Assembly (NCBI RefSeq): GCF_003270085.1
Contig: NZ_QFDQ01000220.1
Coordinates: 1 to 46,235, forward strand
Direction: 5' to 3'
Origin: Streptomyces triticisoli
GTDB taxonomy: Bacteria > Actinomycetota > Actinomycetes > Streptomycetales > Streptomycetaceae
DNA: 46,235 bases
The first letter of the stretch is position 1. The number at the start of each line of letters is the position of its first letter. Of the stretch, positions 33,746-43,319 are shown one piece after another. The notes beneath the pieces were generated by a model. That model ran no database searches. It saw only the letters and a list, made by a program, of their open reading frames with translations, and was not told the origin of the DNA. Position numbers and translations under genes: made by a program.

Positions 33746-34609
33746 TCAGACGTCCCGCTGCTGCAGCAGCGCGCAGGCGCCGGCGAACGCGGCGGCCGTC
33801 ACGCCCAGGATGATCCACAGCGGGTCCCAGCCGGACGGGCCGGAGTCCCTGAGCGGGCCGTCGGAGTTGGCGTAGAAGATGGCCAGCTGGCTGGGGATCG
33901 AGTAGTTGAACAGGGCCTCCTGCACCTTCTCCAGCGACTGCGCGTACATGAACGCCGCGATGACCAGCGGGGCGAGCACCGCACCGATCATGATGGTGAT
34001 GGCACCCGCCGAGTGTCGCAGGATCGTGCCCATCACCAGCGAGAGCAGGCCGAGCAGGGCCATGTAGAGGCTGACGCCGACCGTGCCTTTGAGCCACTCC
34101 TCACCGGTCGGCTGCCGGGCACCGTTGCCGGTGAGCAGGGCCGTCTGTGCGAGGGCGACCACCCCGGCGGAGAACAGGGTGACCGTGAACGCGACGAGGA
34201 AGAACACCACGGCCTTCGCCGCGAGCACCCGCGTGCGGCTCGGGCACGCGGTCATCGTGGTGCGCACCATGCCGGTGCCGTACTCCGAGGCCGTGGTCAG
34301 CACACCGAGCGTGATGATGCAGACGCTGCCGACCAGCAGCCCGAAGAAGCCCAGCGCCAGCGGGTTCTCGCCGCCCTGGTACTCCGAGGACGAGTTGACG
34401 ATGATCAGCCCGAACAGCAGCCCGATCCCGAGCACGAGCAGCACGTACACACCGAGCGTCCACATCGTGGACCGCACCGACCTGATCTTCGTCCACTCGG
34501 AGGCGAGGGCGTGCCCCAGGTGCGTACGCACGACGGGGATCGGCGAGGTGTAACCGTCCTCCCAGGCGGACGGCACGGCCTGCGGCAACGGAGTCTGCGG
34601 CGTACTCAT
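33746..34609 (-). CDS. ABC-2 type transporter permease (first pair)
   Basis: The 287-residue protein has a hydrophilic N-terminus with ASEWTKIRSVRSTMWTL near residue 42, typical of ABC-2 permeases, and six membrane segments. EYGTGMVRTTM, near residue 108, is shared with its paralogue at 36018. It pairs with the ATPase encoded just upstream, whose stop overlaps this start (ATGA). The substrate is unknown; bacterial relatives export drugs, lipids or peptides. Confidence 0.88.
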   Translation of the reverse strand: MSTPQTPLPQAVPSAWEDGYTSPIPVVRTHLGHALASEWTKIRSVRSTMWTLGVYVLLVLGIGLLFGLIIVNSSSEYQGGENPLALGFFGLLVGSVCIITLGVLTTASEYGTGMVRTTMTACPSRTRVLAAKAVVFFLVAFTVTLFSAGVVALAQTALLTGNGARQPTGEEWLKGTVGVSLYMALLGLLSLVMGTILRHSAGAITIMIGAVLAPLVIAAFMYAQSLEKVQEALFNYSIPSQLAIFYANSDGPLRDSGPSGWDPLWIILGVTAAAFAGACALLQQRDV

Positions 34610-35904
34610 CGGGCGTCCTCGGGCTTGACGGAGTCGGAGGCGGGGGCGGCCTGCGGTGCGGCGGCGGTCTGGCCGGCCGGGGCGGCAGGTGCGGTCGGCG
34701 GGGCGGCCGGAGTGGCCGCCGGGCCCTGCGGTGCGGTGCCGGACCGGGTGGGCGCCTGCGGGGTCTGGGGCGTGTCCTGCGCGTACGGGTTCGGGGCGCC
34801 CGCGCCCGGAGCGCCGTGGGGGCCCGGCTGTTCCGTGCCCGGGGCGCCGTACGGGTCCGGTGCGGGCGGCCGGCCGTCCTGCTGGGGTGGTGGTGGGGCG
34901 TACCAACCGGGCTGGCCCTGGCCGGGGACCGGTACGGGTGGTACGGCGCCGGGTGGCAGGGGCCGCATCAGGCCGGCCTTCTGGTCGGTGCTCGAGCGGT
35001 AGTCGACGGCCGCCTGGGTCATCCGCATGTACGCCTCCTCCAGCGAGGCCTGGTGCGGCGACAGTTCCCACAGGCGTACGTCCGCCTCGTGCGCGAGGTC
35101 GCTGATGCGGTGCATCGGCAGCCCCGTCACCCGCAGCGCGCCGTCCTGCTCGGGCAGCACGTGCCCGCCCGCCTCCGTCAGCGCCGACGTCAGCTTCTCC
35201 CGCTGCTGCGGCTCGGTGTCGGGCGTACGGACCCGGGCGAAGCCCGCGGAGTTCGCGGCGATGAAGTCCTTCACGCTCATGTCGGCGAGCAGCCGCCCGC
35301 GCCCGATGACGATCAGGTGGTCGGCGGTGAGCGCCATCTCGCTCATGAGGTGACTGGAGACGAACACGGTCCGCCCCTCCGCCGCCAGCGACTTCATCAG
35401 ATTGCGCACCCAGAGGATGCCTTCGGGGTCGAGACCGTTCACCGGCTCGTCGAACAGCAGCACCTGCGGGTCGCCCAGCAGCGCGGCGGCGATGCCGAGC
35501 CGCTGGCCCATGCCGAGGGAGAAGCCCTTGGACCGCTTCTTCGCCACCTCGTACAGCCCCACCACGCCCAGCACCTCGTCCACCCGGCGGGCCGGGATGC
35601 CGGAGAGCTGGGCCAGGCACAGCAGGTGGTTGCGCGCGCTCCGGCCGCCGTGCACGGCCTTGGCGTCCAGCAGGGCGCCGACCTGACGGGGCGCGTTCGG
35701 CAGCCTGCGGTACGGATAGCCGCCGATCGTCACCGTCCCCCTGGTGGGGTTGTCCAGACCCAGGATCATCCGCATGGTCGTCGACTTGCCCGAACCGTTC
35801 GGTCCCAGGAAGCCGGTGACGGCGCCCGGTCGCACCTGGAAGGAAAGGTCGTCCACGGCGGTCTTGTCGCCGTAGCGTTTGGTCAGGCCGACTGCCTCGA
35901 TCAT
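34606..35904 (-). CDS. ABC transporter ATP-binding protein with long Pro/Ala-rich C-terminal tail (first pair)
   Basis: The ATPase drives the permease encoded next. Residues 1-225 form the ABC domain: Walker A GPNGSGKST near 38, signature FSLGMGQRLG near 130, Walker B VLLFDEP near 151 and the H-loop SSHLMSE near 185. An accessory domain reaches about residue 310. Then follow about 110 residues of Pro, Ala, Gly and Gln (PPPPQQDGRPPAPDPYGAPG and similar). Such a tail is unusual for this protein class and absent from the paralogue at 36789. ATG 35904 is preferred; GTG 35913 is an alternative. Confidence 0.88.
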   Translation of the reverse strand: MIEAVGLTKRYGDKTAVDDLSFQVRPGAVTGFLGPNGSGKSTTMRMILGLDNPTRGTVTIGGYPYRRLPNAPRQVGALLDAKAVHGGRSARNHLLCLAQLSGIPARRVDEVLGVVGLYEVAKKRSKGFSLGMGQRLGIAAALLGDPQVLLFDEPVNGLDPEGILWVRNLMKSLAAEGRTVFVSSHLMSEMALTADHLIVIGRGRLLADMSVKDFIAANSAGFARVRTPDTEPQQREKLTSALTEAGGHVLPEQDGALRVTGLPMHRISDLAHEADVRLWELSPHQASLEEAYMRMTQAAVDYRSSTDQKAGLMRPLPPGAVPPVPVPGQGQPGWYAPPPPQQDGRPPAPDPYGAPGTEQPGPHGAPGAGAPNPYAQDTPQTPQAPTRSGTAPQGPAATPAAPPTAPAAPAGQTAAAPQAAPASDSVKPEDAR

Positions 35905-36017
35905 GCTCCGCACCCATCGAAAGGTTCAGGTCAGCGGGGCACACGCCCCCCGTAAGGGTTAGGAGGATAACCGGGCGCTGACGGTTCCACCCAAAAGAAA
36001 GTAAAAGCTCCCGGTCG

Positions 36018-36785
36018 TCAGGCGTCCCGCTTCCGCAGCAGCAGGTAACCGCCGGCGAGCGCCGCGATCACCCACAGTGCCATGATCCCGAGACCGCCCC
36101 AGGGGCCGTAGGGCGTGTCGTCGCCGACCGGGGTGACCACCTGCATGATGTGGCTGCCGGCCTGGTCGGGCAGGAACCGGCCGAACTTCTTCGTCGCCTG
36201 GACGGCGCCGAGGATGTTGGAGATCAGGAAGAAGAACGGCATCAGGATGCCCAGCGACAGCATCGGCGAGCGCAGCATCACGGCGATGCCCATGGAGAAC
36301 ATCGCGATCAGCGCCATGTACAGGCCGCCGCCGATGACCGCCCGCAGCACGCCCTCCTCACCGATCGAGGTGCTCAGCGAGCCGAGCAGCGCCTGCCCGA
36401 GGAAGAACGCCGCGAAGCTGGTGACCATGCCGACCACGAGCGCCAGCACGGTCGCCACCGCGACCTTGCTCGCCAGGAGGGAGCCGCGCCGCGGCACGGC
36501 GGCCAGCGAGGTGCGGATCATGCCGGTGCTGTACTCGTTGGTCACCACCAGCACACCGAACACGATCATCGCCAGCTGGCCGAGCCCCATGCCGGCGAAG
36601 CTGATGTAGGTCGCGTCGAAGGAAAGCCGGTCCTGCTCCCCCATGTTGTCGAACTGCTGCCTGGCCAGGGCCGAGACCAGCATGCCGAGCGCGATGGTGA
36701 CGACCGCGGCCAGCGACAGGGTCCACACGGTGGACGCCACCGACCGGATCTTGGTCCACTCGGACCTGATGACCTGGGTCGTCAT
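36018..36785 (-). CDS. ABC-2 type transporter permease (second pair)
   Basis: The 255-residue permease has six membrane segments and the same N-terminal SEWTKIRSVASTVWTL and EYSTGMIRTSL motifs as the first pair. ATG 36785 begins 3 bp after the stop of its ATPase gene, with GAAGGAGAG upstream, so the two are co-translated. The 113-bp gap to the first pair (35905-36017) is AT-rich at one side and shows no strong terminator. Confidence 0.88.
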   Translation of the reverse strand: MTTQVIRSEWTKIRSVASTVWTLSLAAVVTIALGMLVSALARQQFDNMGEQDRLSFDATYISFAGMGLGQLAMIVFGVLVVTNEYSTGMIRTSLAAVPRRGSLLASKVAVATVLALVVGMVTSFAAFFLGQALLGSLSTSIGEEGVLRAVIGGGLYMALIAMFSMGIAVMLRSPMLSLGILMPFFFLISNILGAVQATKKFGRFLPDQAGSHIMQVVTPVGDDTPYGPWGGLGIMALWVIAALAGGYLLLRKRDA

Positions 36786-36788
36786 GGC

Positions 36789-37802
36789 TCAGCTCTCCTT
36801 CTTCATGTCCGCGACCGCGGGCTGGACGGGCGCCGCGGCGGGCTCGGCCTGCCCCGCCTGCCCCGTCTGTCCGGCCTGCCCCGCCCGCTCGGCCTGCCCG
36901 GTGTGCGCGTGGTACTCCACCGACCCGGCCGTCAGCTGCATGAACGCTTCCTCCAGCGAGGACTGCCGACTGCTCAACTCGTGCAGCACAACACGGTGCC
37001 GGGCGGCCAGCTCGCCGATGCGCTCCGCCTCGCCGTCCTCCACCTCCAGCAGTCCGCCGTCCTGCTCCACGGCCGTGATCCCGGCCGTGGACAGCACGTC
37101 GAGCAGCCGCTCACGCTCCGGGGTGCGAATCCGGACGTAGCACCGGGAGTTCCGCTCGATGAAGTCGGCCATGGACGTGTCCGCGAGCAGCCGGCCCTGG
37201 CCGATGACCACCAGGTGATCCGCCGTCAGCGCCATCTCGCTCATCAGGTGCGAGGAGACGAACACCGTACGGCCCTGGGCGGCGAGCGACTTCATCAGAC
37301 CGCGGATCCAGTGGATGCCCTCGGGGTCGAGGCCGTTGACCGGCTCGTCGAACATCAGGATCCGAGGGTCGCCGAGCAGCGCGGCGGCGATGCCGAGCCG
37401 CTGGCTCATGCCGAGCGAGAAGCCCTTCGCCTTCTTCCGGGCGACCGGGGTCAGTCCGACCGTGTCCAGGACCTCGTGCACCCGGCGGTCCGGGATGCCG
37501 TTGCTCTGCGCCAGGCACAGCAGGTGGTTGTAGGCGCTGCGCCCGCCGTGCACGGCCTTGGCGTCCAGCAGGGCGCCCATGTACGTCAGCGGGTCCTTGA
37601 GTTCCTGGTAACGACGGCCGTCGACGCGCACGTTCCCGGCGGTGGGGTGGTCCAGGCCGAGGATCATCCGCATGGTCGTCGACTTCCCGGCGCCGTTGGG
37701 CCCCAGGAAGCCGGTGACGGTGCCCGGCCGGACGGTGAAGGTGAGGTTGTCGACCGCCAGCTTCTCCCCGTAACGCTTGGTCAGCCCCTCAAGCTCGATC
37801 AT
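36789..37802 (-). CDS. ABC transporter ATP-binding protein (second pair)
   Basis: The 337-residue ATPase has Walker A GPNGAGKST near residue 38, signature FSLGMSQRLG near 130, Walker B ILMFDEPVNGLDPEG near 151 and the H-loop SSHLMSE near 185. A C-terminal accessory region ends in a short Ala/Gln/Gly-rich repeat (AGQAGQTGQAGQAEPAA). Long identical stretches with the first ATPase (GALLDAKAVHGGRSA, NHLLCLAQ) show a tandem duplication of the whole pair. ATG 37802 is used. The ribosome binding site is weak, so this may be near a transcription start. Confidence 0.9.
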   Translation of the reverse strand: MIELEGLTKRYGEKLAVDNLTFTVRPGTVTGFLGPNGAGKSTTMRMILGLDHPTAGNVRVDGRRYQELKDPLTYMGALLDAKAVHGGRSAYNHLLCLAQSNGIPDRRVHEVLDTVGLTPVARKKAKGFSLGMSQRLGIAAALLGDPRILMFDEPVNGLDPEGIHWIRGLMKSLAAQGRTVFVSSHLMSEMALTADHLVVIGQGRLLADTSMADFIERNSRCYVRIRTPERERLLDVLSTAGITAVEQDGGLLEVEDGEAERIGELAARHRVVLHELSSRQSSLEEAFMQLTAGSVEYHAHTGQAERAGQAGQTGQAGQAEPAAAPVQPAVADMKKES

Positions 37803-37822
37803 GCGGCCCACGCTAGAACAGC

Positions 37823-37863
37823 CGCGAAGCTCCCCGCCAGTCCTTCAGGCGGAGAGCTTCGCG
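37823..37863. terminator. terminator between filP and the ABC genes
   Basis: CGCGAAGCTC (37823-37832) pairs perfectly with GAGCTTCGCG (37854-37863), with CGCC/GGCG inside. A second small stem, CCCGGTAA/TTACCGGG (37884-37891 and 37900-37907), overlaps the filP stop codon. Confidence 0.75.
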
Positions 37864-37899
37864 ACATATCAGCCCTTGTCGGGCCCGGTAATGCAGCTG

Positions 37900-38835
37900 T
37901 TACCGGGACTGCTGGGCAGGAACACCACGGGAGACCGGCTCGTCCTCGGCCGGCGTGCCCGCGGCGGCCACCGCGGCACCGGTGAGGGTCGCCAGCATCT
38001 CGCGCACGTTCGTCAGCTGGGCGTTGATGGAGTCGCGGCGGTTGGTCAGCGCGGCGAGCTCGCGCTCGGACTCCGAACGGATGCGGTCCGCCTTGGCGTT
38101 GGCGTCGGCCACGATGTCCTCGGCCTGACGCTGCGCCGTCTCCACCGTCTGGCGGGCGCGGCGCTCGGCGTCGGTGCGCAACTTCTCCGCCTCCAGGCGC
38201 AGCTGCTCGGCGCGGTGCTCGATCTCCGCCAGCCGCTTCTCCGCCTTGGCCTGACGGGACGCCAGGTCGCGCTCGGACTGCTCACGCCGCTTGGCGAGGT
38301 TCGTCTCGAAGTCGGCGGCGGCCTGCGCGGCCTTGGCGCGGGTCTCCTCGAAGAGGGCCTCCGCCTCCTCCCGCTTGGACTGCGCGTCCTTCTGCGCCTC
38401 GGCACGCAGCTGGGAGGCCTCGCCCTGGGCCTTCTCGACGATCCGGACGCCCTCGTCCTCGGCCTTGGCCTTGCGCTCCGAGGCGTAGGACTCGGCGTCG
38501 TTGCGGACCTGCTGGGCCGCGGACTCGGCCAGCTCGCGGTGCTGCTCGGCCGCGCGTCGGGCCTCCTCACGCAGATCCTTGGCCTCCTCCTCGGCGAGGC
38601 GGAGGATCTTCTCGACCCGCGCGCCGAGACCCGCGTACGACGGCTCCGCGTCGTTGACCTGGGCCTGGGCGTTCTGCGTCTCGAGGTGGAGCTCCTCGAT
38701 GCGCTTCTCCAGGGCGGTGATGCGGGCGAGGGCACTGTCACGGTCGGAGACGAGCTTGAGGATACGTTCGTCCACCTGAGCGCGGTCGTACCCACGCCGC
38801 ACAAGCTCGAAGCCGTAGGGGGAAGTGTCGCTCAT
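37900..38835 (-). CDS. filP: coiled-coil cytoskeletal protein FilP
   Basis: FilP forms intermediate-filament-like networks behind hyphal tips, recruited by DivIVA, and stiffens the hypha. The 311-residue protein opens with a DivIVA-like N-terminus (YGFELVRRGYDRAQVDERIL) and continues as an almost unbroken Ala/Glu/Arg coiled coil to about residue 275. A short flexible tail (AAVAAAGTPAEDEPVSRGVP) ends it. Length and order beside scy match S. coelicolor filP. ATG 38835 follows GGAACC. A possible promoter on the minus strand is ATGACA (38897-38902) and TAGGAT (38876-38881), but its spacer is short (15 bp). Confidence 0.93.
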   Translation of the reverse strand: MSDTSPYGFELVRRGYDRAQVDERILKLVSDRDSALARITALEKRIEELHLETQNAQAQVNDAEPSYAGLGARVEKILRLAEEEAKDLREEARRAAEQHRELAESAAQQVRNDAESYASERKAKAEDEGVRIVEKAQGEASQLRAEAQKDAQSKREEAEALFEETRAKAAQAAADFETNLAKRREQSERDLASRQAKAEKRLAEIEHRAEQLRLEAEKLRTDAERRARQTVETAQRQAEDIVADANAKADRIRSESERELAALTNRRDSINAQLTNVREMLATLTGAAVAAAGTPAEDEPVSRGVPAQQSR

Positions 38836-39017
38836 GGGGTTCCTGTCGAAAGAGACCGGTGAGGTGATAGGTGGAATCCTAGGGGCCGAAGCGGTGTGTC
38901 ATCGAGCGGATACGTGTTTGATCTGGAGAATGACACCTCTTTTGAGTGGCTGACCGCCGGAAGGCTTGCCAAGAAGCGGGCCAAAGCCCCCCGAACGACC
39001 GGAATCCGACCCCAAGG

Positions 39018-42000
39018 CTAGCCCTCCGATGCCTTGCCGCCCGACCGGGGTGCCCCCACCGTCGCGCCCGCCTTGACCCCGCCGTCCTTTCCGGACGACG
39101 GAGCCTCGAACGACTCCAGTGCCTCCAGGACGTCCTGGACCCGGGAGATCTCGGTGTTGATGTCCTCGCGCCGGCGCACCAGGACCTCCAGCTCGCGCTT
39201 GCCTTCCTCGACCGTGCGCCGCGCCTCGCGGACCGCCTCGGCCTTCAGCTCCTCGGCCTCCTTCACGAGCGTCGCCTTCTTCTGCTCGGCCTCCTTCAGC
39301 AGCCCCTCGGCCTTCTTCACCGCGGCGATACGCACCTTGCCCGCCTCGGAGTTGGCCTCCGACACGATTTCCTTGGCCTTGGCCTGCGCCTTGGCCAGCT
39401 GCTCCTCGGCCGCCTTGATGAGCGCGTCGCAGCGGTCGCCCGCCGACTTCATCGTCTCGGCGGCCTCGCGGCGGGCCCGCTCGTGCAGCTCCTCGATCTC
39501 GCTCGTCAGACGCTCGCGCAGCTCCTCCGCGCGCTCCCGGATCAGGGTGGCGTCCCGGCGGGCGCCGACGAGCAGCTCGTCCGCGTCCGTACGGGCCTTC
39601 TCCACCGCCGCGTTGCCCTCGATCCGCGCCTCGGACAGGATCCGGTCGGCCTCCTTGCGGGCCGCGCCCACCATCGTGTCGGCCTGGGACTCCGCCTCCG
39701 CCGTCGTCTTGACCGCGCTCGCCTGCGCCTCGGTGAGCAGCTTGTCGGCCTCGGCCGTGGTCTCCGTGATGAGCGTGTCGACCTGCTCGGCGGCCTCCGA
39801 ACGCCGCTTGTTGGCGTCCTTGCGGGCCTCGTCCAGGGTCCGCTCGGCCTCCGCGCGGGCCGTGGACACCAGCCGCTCGGCCTCCGCCGCCGCCTCGGCC
39901 CCGACCCGCTCGGCCTCCCTGCGGACCCGCTCGGCGTGCGCCTGCGCGGAGCCGACCGTCTCGGCGGCCTCGGCGCGCAGCCGCTCCGCGTCCCCGGTGG
40001 CGTCCGAGATCAGCCGCTCCGCCGTGGCGACGGACTCGGTGCGGACCCGGTCCGCCTCCGCGACCGTCTCCGACTGCAGCCGCTCCGCCTCCGAGCGTGC
40101 CTCGGAGATGAGCGTGTCCGCCTGGGTCGCCGCCTCCGAACGGATGCGGTTGGCGTCCTCACGGGCCTCCGCCCGGGTGCGCGAGGCGTCCTGCTCGGAG
40201 CGCGCGACGAGGTCGGAGGCCTCCGTACGCACCCGCTGGGCGTGCTCGGCGGCATCGGCGCGGAGCCGGTCCGCCTCCGCGATCGCCTCGGACACCGTGC
40301 GCTCGGCCAGAGCGTTGGCGGCCTCGGTCTCCTCCTGCGCCTCGCGCCGCAGCCGGCCCGCGTCCTCACTGGCCCGCTCCCGCTCGGCGTAGGCGTCGGC
40401 GCGGACCCGGTCCGCCTCCTCCTCGGCCTCCCGGCGGGTACGGTCCGCCGCGTGCTCGGCGGCCGAACGCAGCCCGGCGATCTCCTCCTGCGCCTGCTCG
40501 TGCAGCCCGGCCACGGAGTCCCGCACCTGCTGGGCGTGGAGTTCGGCGGCGGACACCATCTCGGTGGCGCGCCGGTCGGCCTCCTCCACCAGACGGGTGG
40601 CCTCGGCCTGCGCCTCCTCCACGCGCTTGCGCGCGGAGGCCAGCAGCTCCTCGCTCTGCTCGCGGGCCCGCTCGCGCTCCTGGTCGGCCTCGGCGCGCGC
40701 GTCACCGAGCAGCTCCTCGGCCTCGCGGCGGCGCCGGGCCGCCTCCTCCTGGGCGGCGGCCAGCGTCTCGGACGCCTCCGCGCCCAGCCGCTCGGCCGCG
40801 GCCTGCGCCTCCGCGCGGGCCCGGTCCGCGGTGTCCTGGGCCTCCGCCTTGAGCCGCTCGGCCTCGGCCGCGGCCTCCGACCGCAGCCGTACGGCGACGG
40901 CTTCGCCCTCCGCGCGGGAGGCGGACGCGTCGGCGGCGGCCTCGGTGCGCAGCCGATCGGCCTCCGTCTCCGCCTGCTGCTGCAGCGTACGGATCCGCTC
41001 GGCGGCCTCGGCCCGCAGCCGCTCGGCCTCCTCCGAGGCCTCACGGCGGATACGGGAGGCTTCCTCGCGTGCGTCGGTCAGCGCCTGCTCGGCGGTGGCC
41101 AGGCGCTCCTCGGCCTCGGTGTGCAGCCGGGTGAGGTCCTCGGTGGCCTCCGCCTGCCGGGCCGCCACCGCCTGCTCGGTCTCCTCGCGCAGCTCGCGCG
41201 CGGCCCGCTCGGCGTCCGCCCTGACCGACTCGGCCTGCTCGGCGGCCTCCTCGCGGTGCCGCTCGGCCTCCTTGCGGGTGCGCTCCAGGGTCTCCTCGGC
41301 CTGTCGGCGCAGCGTGGTGGCCCGTTCGATGGCCTCGGTGCGGACCTTCTCGCTGTCGCCCTGCGCCGTGGAGCGCAGCTCGTCGGCGTCGGCCTTCGCC
41401 TTGGCCAGCAGCTCCTCGGCGGACTTGGCCGCCTCCTCGATCTGCACCACGGCCTCGCGCCGGGCCTCGGCGCGGATCCGCTCGCCCTCGGCCACCGCGT
41501 CGGCCCGCAGCTGCTCGGCCTCGCCGCGCAGCCGGCGGGCCTCCTCCTGCAGCTCGACCGTCTTGGCGCGGTACTCCTTGGTGTCGTCCTTGGCGGCGCC
41601 CTTGAGCTGCTCGGCGATGCCCTGCGCCTCGGCGCGCAGCCGGTCCGCCTCGGCCTCGGCCTCCTTGCGGATCCGCTCGGCCTCCTCGGCCGCCGCCTTG
41701 GTGGTCCTCCTGGCGTCCTCCGACGCCCTGTTCAGCACGTCCTCGGCGGTCTTCGCCGCCTTGGACAGCTGGGTGGCGCTCTCCTCGGCGGTGATCGTGC
41801 GGGCCTTCTCGGAGGCCTCCGCGACGATCTTCTCCGCCTCGGCACGGGCGTCCGCGACCAGCTGCTCGGCCTCGGACTTGGTGGTCTCGGCCTCCTTGGT
41901 GGCCTCCTCGACCAGCCGGGCGACCTGCTCCTTGGCCGTACGTGTGCGCTGCTCGTTGGCCGACTCGGCACTGGAGAGCGCCCTCGCCGCGGCCTCCTTG

Positions 42001-42866
42001 GCCTCGACGACCAGCTTCTCCGCCTCGGTCTGCGCCTTGCGCAGCGCCTCCTCGGCCTCGGTCATGCGCTGCTCGGCGGCCCGGCTCAGCTCGGCGGCCT
42101 GGCGGCGGGCGGCGTCCGACTCGTTCACCGTGGAGCTGCGCAGCTGCTCGGCGTGGTCGGTGGCCTCCTGGGCCTGGGTGGAGGCGGCGTTCAGCAGCCG
42201 CTCGGCGTCGGTGCGGGCGCGGCGCAGGATCTGCTCGGCCTCCGCGCGGGCCGACTCGGCCTCGCCCTGCAGCCGCTGCCGGGCCTCCGCGGTCAGCCGC
42301 TCGGCCTCCGCGCGGGCCGCGGCCATCGCCTGCTCGGCCTCCGCGCGGGACTCGTCCAGCAGCCGGCGGGCCTGCTGCTCGGTGCGGGCCCGCAGCTGCT
42401 CCGCCCACGCCACGTTCTCGTTGACGTGCGACTCGACGGTCTGCCGGCGCTCGGCGAGCTCCTGGTCGAGCTGCTGGCGGCGGGTCACCGCCTCCTGGTG
42501 CAGCTCCGCCTGCAGCCGCGCGGCCTGCTCGGCGTGCTCCTGGAGAATGCGCTGGGTCTGTGCCCGGGCCTGGCTCAGCTCGCGCTCGGCGTCCGCGCGG
42601 ATCTGGTCGGCCTGCATCTGCGCGTTGCGCAGCAACTGCTCGGCCTGGTAGCCGATGTCACCGCCGTCGTAGGCGGGCCGGGACATGAGGGTGCGGCGCG
42701 CCTCGTGCAGCTTGGCGCGCAGCACCTCGACCTGGTAGCCGAGGTCATCGGCGTGCTGGATCGCCTTTTCCCGCTCGGTCTTCAGCCGCTCCATCTCGGC
42801 CTCGAACCGAGAGAGGTGGTCGACGTCAGCCGCCGGCTCTCGCTCCTGGCGTTCGTAGCCCCGCAC
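39018..42866 (-). CDS. scy: polarity scaffold protein Scy
   Basis: Scy is the large coiled-coil organiser of the Streptomyces tip-organising centre, working with DivIVA and FilP to place and limit growing tips. The 1282-residue protein has a DivIVA-like heptad N-terminus (RYERQ-type start, then HLSRFEAEMERLKTEREKA). A very long, regular Ala/Glu/Arg-rich coiled coil follows, with repeats of the type AEAERLRAEA at near-constant spacing, consistent with the reported 51-residue periodicity. A short Gly/Ser/Lys tail ends it. I chose GTG 42866 (start MRGYERQERE), as in the family; TTG 42896 would add 10 residues. It is transcribed toward filP with a 182-bp gap. Confidence 0.93.
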   Translation of the reverse strand: MRGYERQEREPAADVDHLSRFEAEMERLKTEREKAIQHADDLGYQVEVLRAKLHEARRTLMSRPAYDGGDIGYQAEQLLRNAQMQADQIRADAERELSQARAQTQRILQEHAEQAARLQAELHQEAVTRRQQLDQELAERRQTVESHVNENVAWAEQLRARTEQQARRLLDESRAEAEQAMAAARAEAERLTAEARQRLQGEAESARAEAEQILRRARTDAERLLNAASTQAQEATDHAEQLRSSTVNESDAARRQAAELSRAAEQRMTEAEEALRKAQTEAEKLVVEAKEAAARALSSAESANEQRTRTAKEQVARLVEEATKEAETTKSEAEQLVADARAEAEKIVAEASEKARTITAEESATQLSKAAKTAEDVLNRASEDARRTTKAAAEEAERIRKEAEAEADRLRAEAQGIAEQLKGAAKDDTKEYRAKTVELQEEARRLRGEAEQLRADAVAEGERIRAEARREAVVQIEEAAKSAEELLAKAKADADELRSTAQGDSEKVRTEAIERATTLRRQAEETLERTRKEAERHREEAAEQAESVRADAERAARELREETEQAVAARQAEATEDLTRLHTEAEERLATAEQALTDAREEASRIRREASEEAERLRAEAAERIRTLQQQAETEADRLRTEAAADASASRAEGEAVAVRLRSEAAAEAERLKAEAQDTADRARAEAQAAAERLGAEASETLAAAQEEAARRRREAEELLGDARAEADQERERAREQSEELLASARKRVEEAQAEATRLVEEADRRATEMVSAAELHAQQVRDSVAGLHEQAQEEIAGLRSAAEHAADRTRREAEEEADRVRADAYAERERASEDAGRLRREAQEETEAANALAERTVSEAIAEADRLRADAAEHAQRVRTEASDLVARSEQDASRTRAEAREDANRIRSEAATQADTLISEARSEAERLQSETVAEADRVRTESVATAERLISDATGDAERLRAEAAETVGSAQAHAERVRREAERVGAEAAAEAERLVSTARAEAERTLDEARKDANKRRSEAAEQVDTLITETTAEADKLLTEAQASAVKTTAEAESQADTMVGAARKEADRILSEARIEGNAAVEKARTDADELLVGARRDATLIRERAEELRERLTSEIEELHERARREAAETMKSAGDRCDALIKAAEEQLAKAQAKAKEIVSEANSEAGKVRIAAVKKAEGLLKEAEQKKATLVKEAEELKAEAVREARRTVEEGKRELEVLVRRREDINTEISRVQDVLEALESFEAPSSGKDGGVKAGATVGAPRSGGKASEG

Positions 42867-43016
42867 TGCGCGGTCCCATCCGTCCCCTGGTCGCAAGCCT
42901 GTCCAAACGAGCTCCGTCCATCCGCCGAACGGGGCCCCCGGGGAATGGTGTCAGATCAACGGCGGAGCACGGGCTGCCGCCCCGACGCACGTCCCCCGAA
43001 ACCCGGACCCCGGAAA

Positions 43017-43045
43017 GCGGCCATCCCCGTTCCGGGGACGGCCGC
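43017..43045. terminator. hairpin upstream of scy, downstream of the epimerase gene
   Basis: GCGGCCATCCCC (43017-43028) pairs with GGGGACGGCCGC (43034-43045), with one A-C mismatch and loop GTTCC. It lies in the 453-bp gap 42867-43319 and would stop minus-strand transcripts from the epimerase gene before scy. Confidence 0.65.
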
Positions 43046-43112
43046 CCCCAACCCTACCGGCCCTTTTGTACGTGAGTCAGTGCCCAGTCGACTCAACCGG
43101 CGCCGAATTGGA

Positions 43113-43142
43113 CCCTCCCCCAGCTGAAGCAAGGGGATTCCT
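43113..43142 (-). mobile_element. second IS200/IS605-like right-end remnant
   Basis: Read on the minus strand, AGGAATCCCCTTGCTTCAGC continues into TGGGGGAGG, closely matching the block at 11139-11168 in arm and CTTCAG loop. Upstream on the same strand is a short open stretch ending SSSERAA at a stop, which may be the last trace of an element's coding end. No transposase is present. Confidence 0.4.
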
Positions 43143-43319
43143 GGCTCAAGCAGCTCGTTCGCTCGACGAGCGGGCGAGTCCGACGCTCCCAGCACCAGCC
43201 GGGACGGAACCTGCCCGGTTGCCCATCAGGACAAGGAGACGCGCGTGCTCGGCTCTCGCACGCACGGCAGTGAGCGTACCCGGCCGTGAGGGCACTCTTC
43301 CGCCATTCGGGGCAAACCC

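Noticed and set aside
38946..43127. 1393-codon plus-strand open frame opposite scy
   Set aside because: The product is a Leu/Gly/Arg repeat mirroring the AEAERLRAEA coding pattern of Scy on the other strand. There is no credible start or ribosome binding site.
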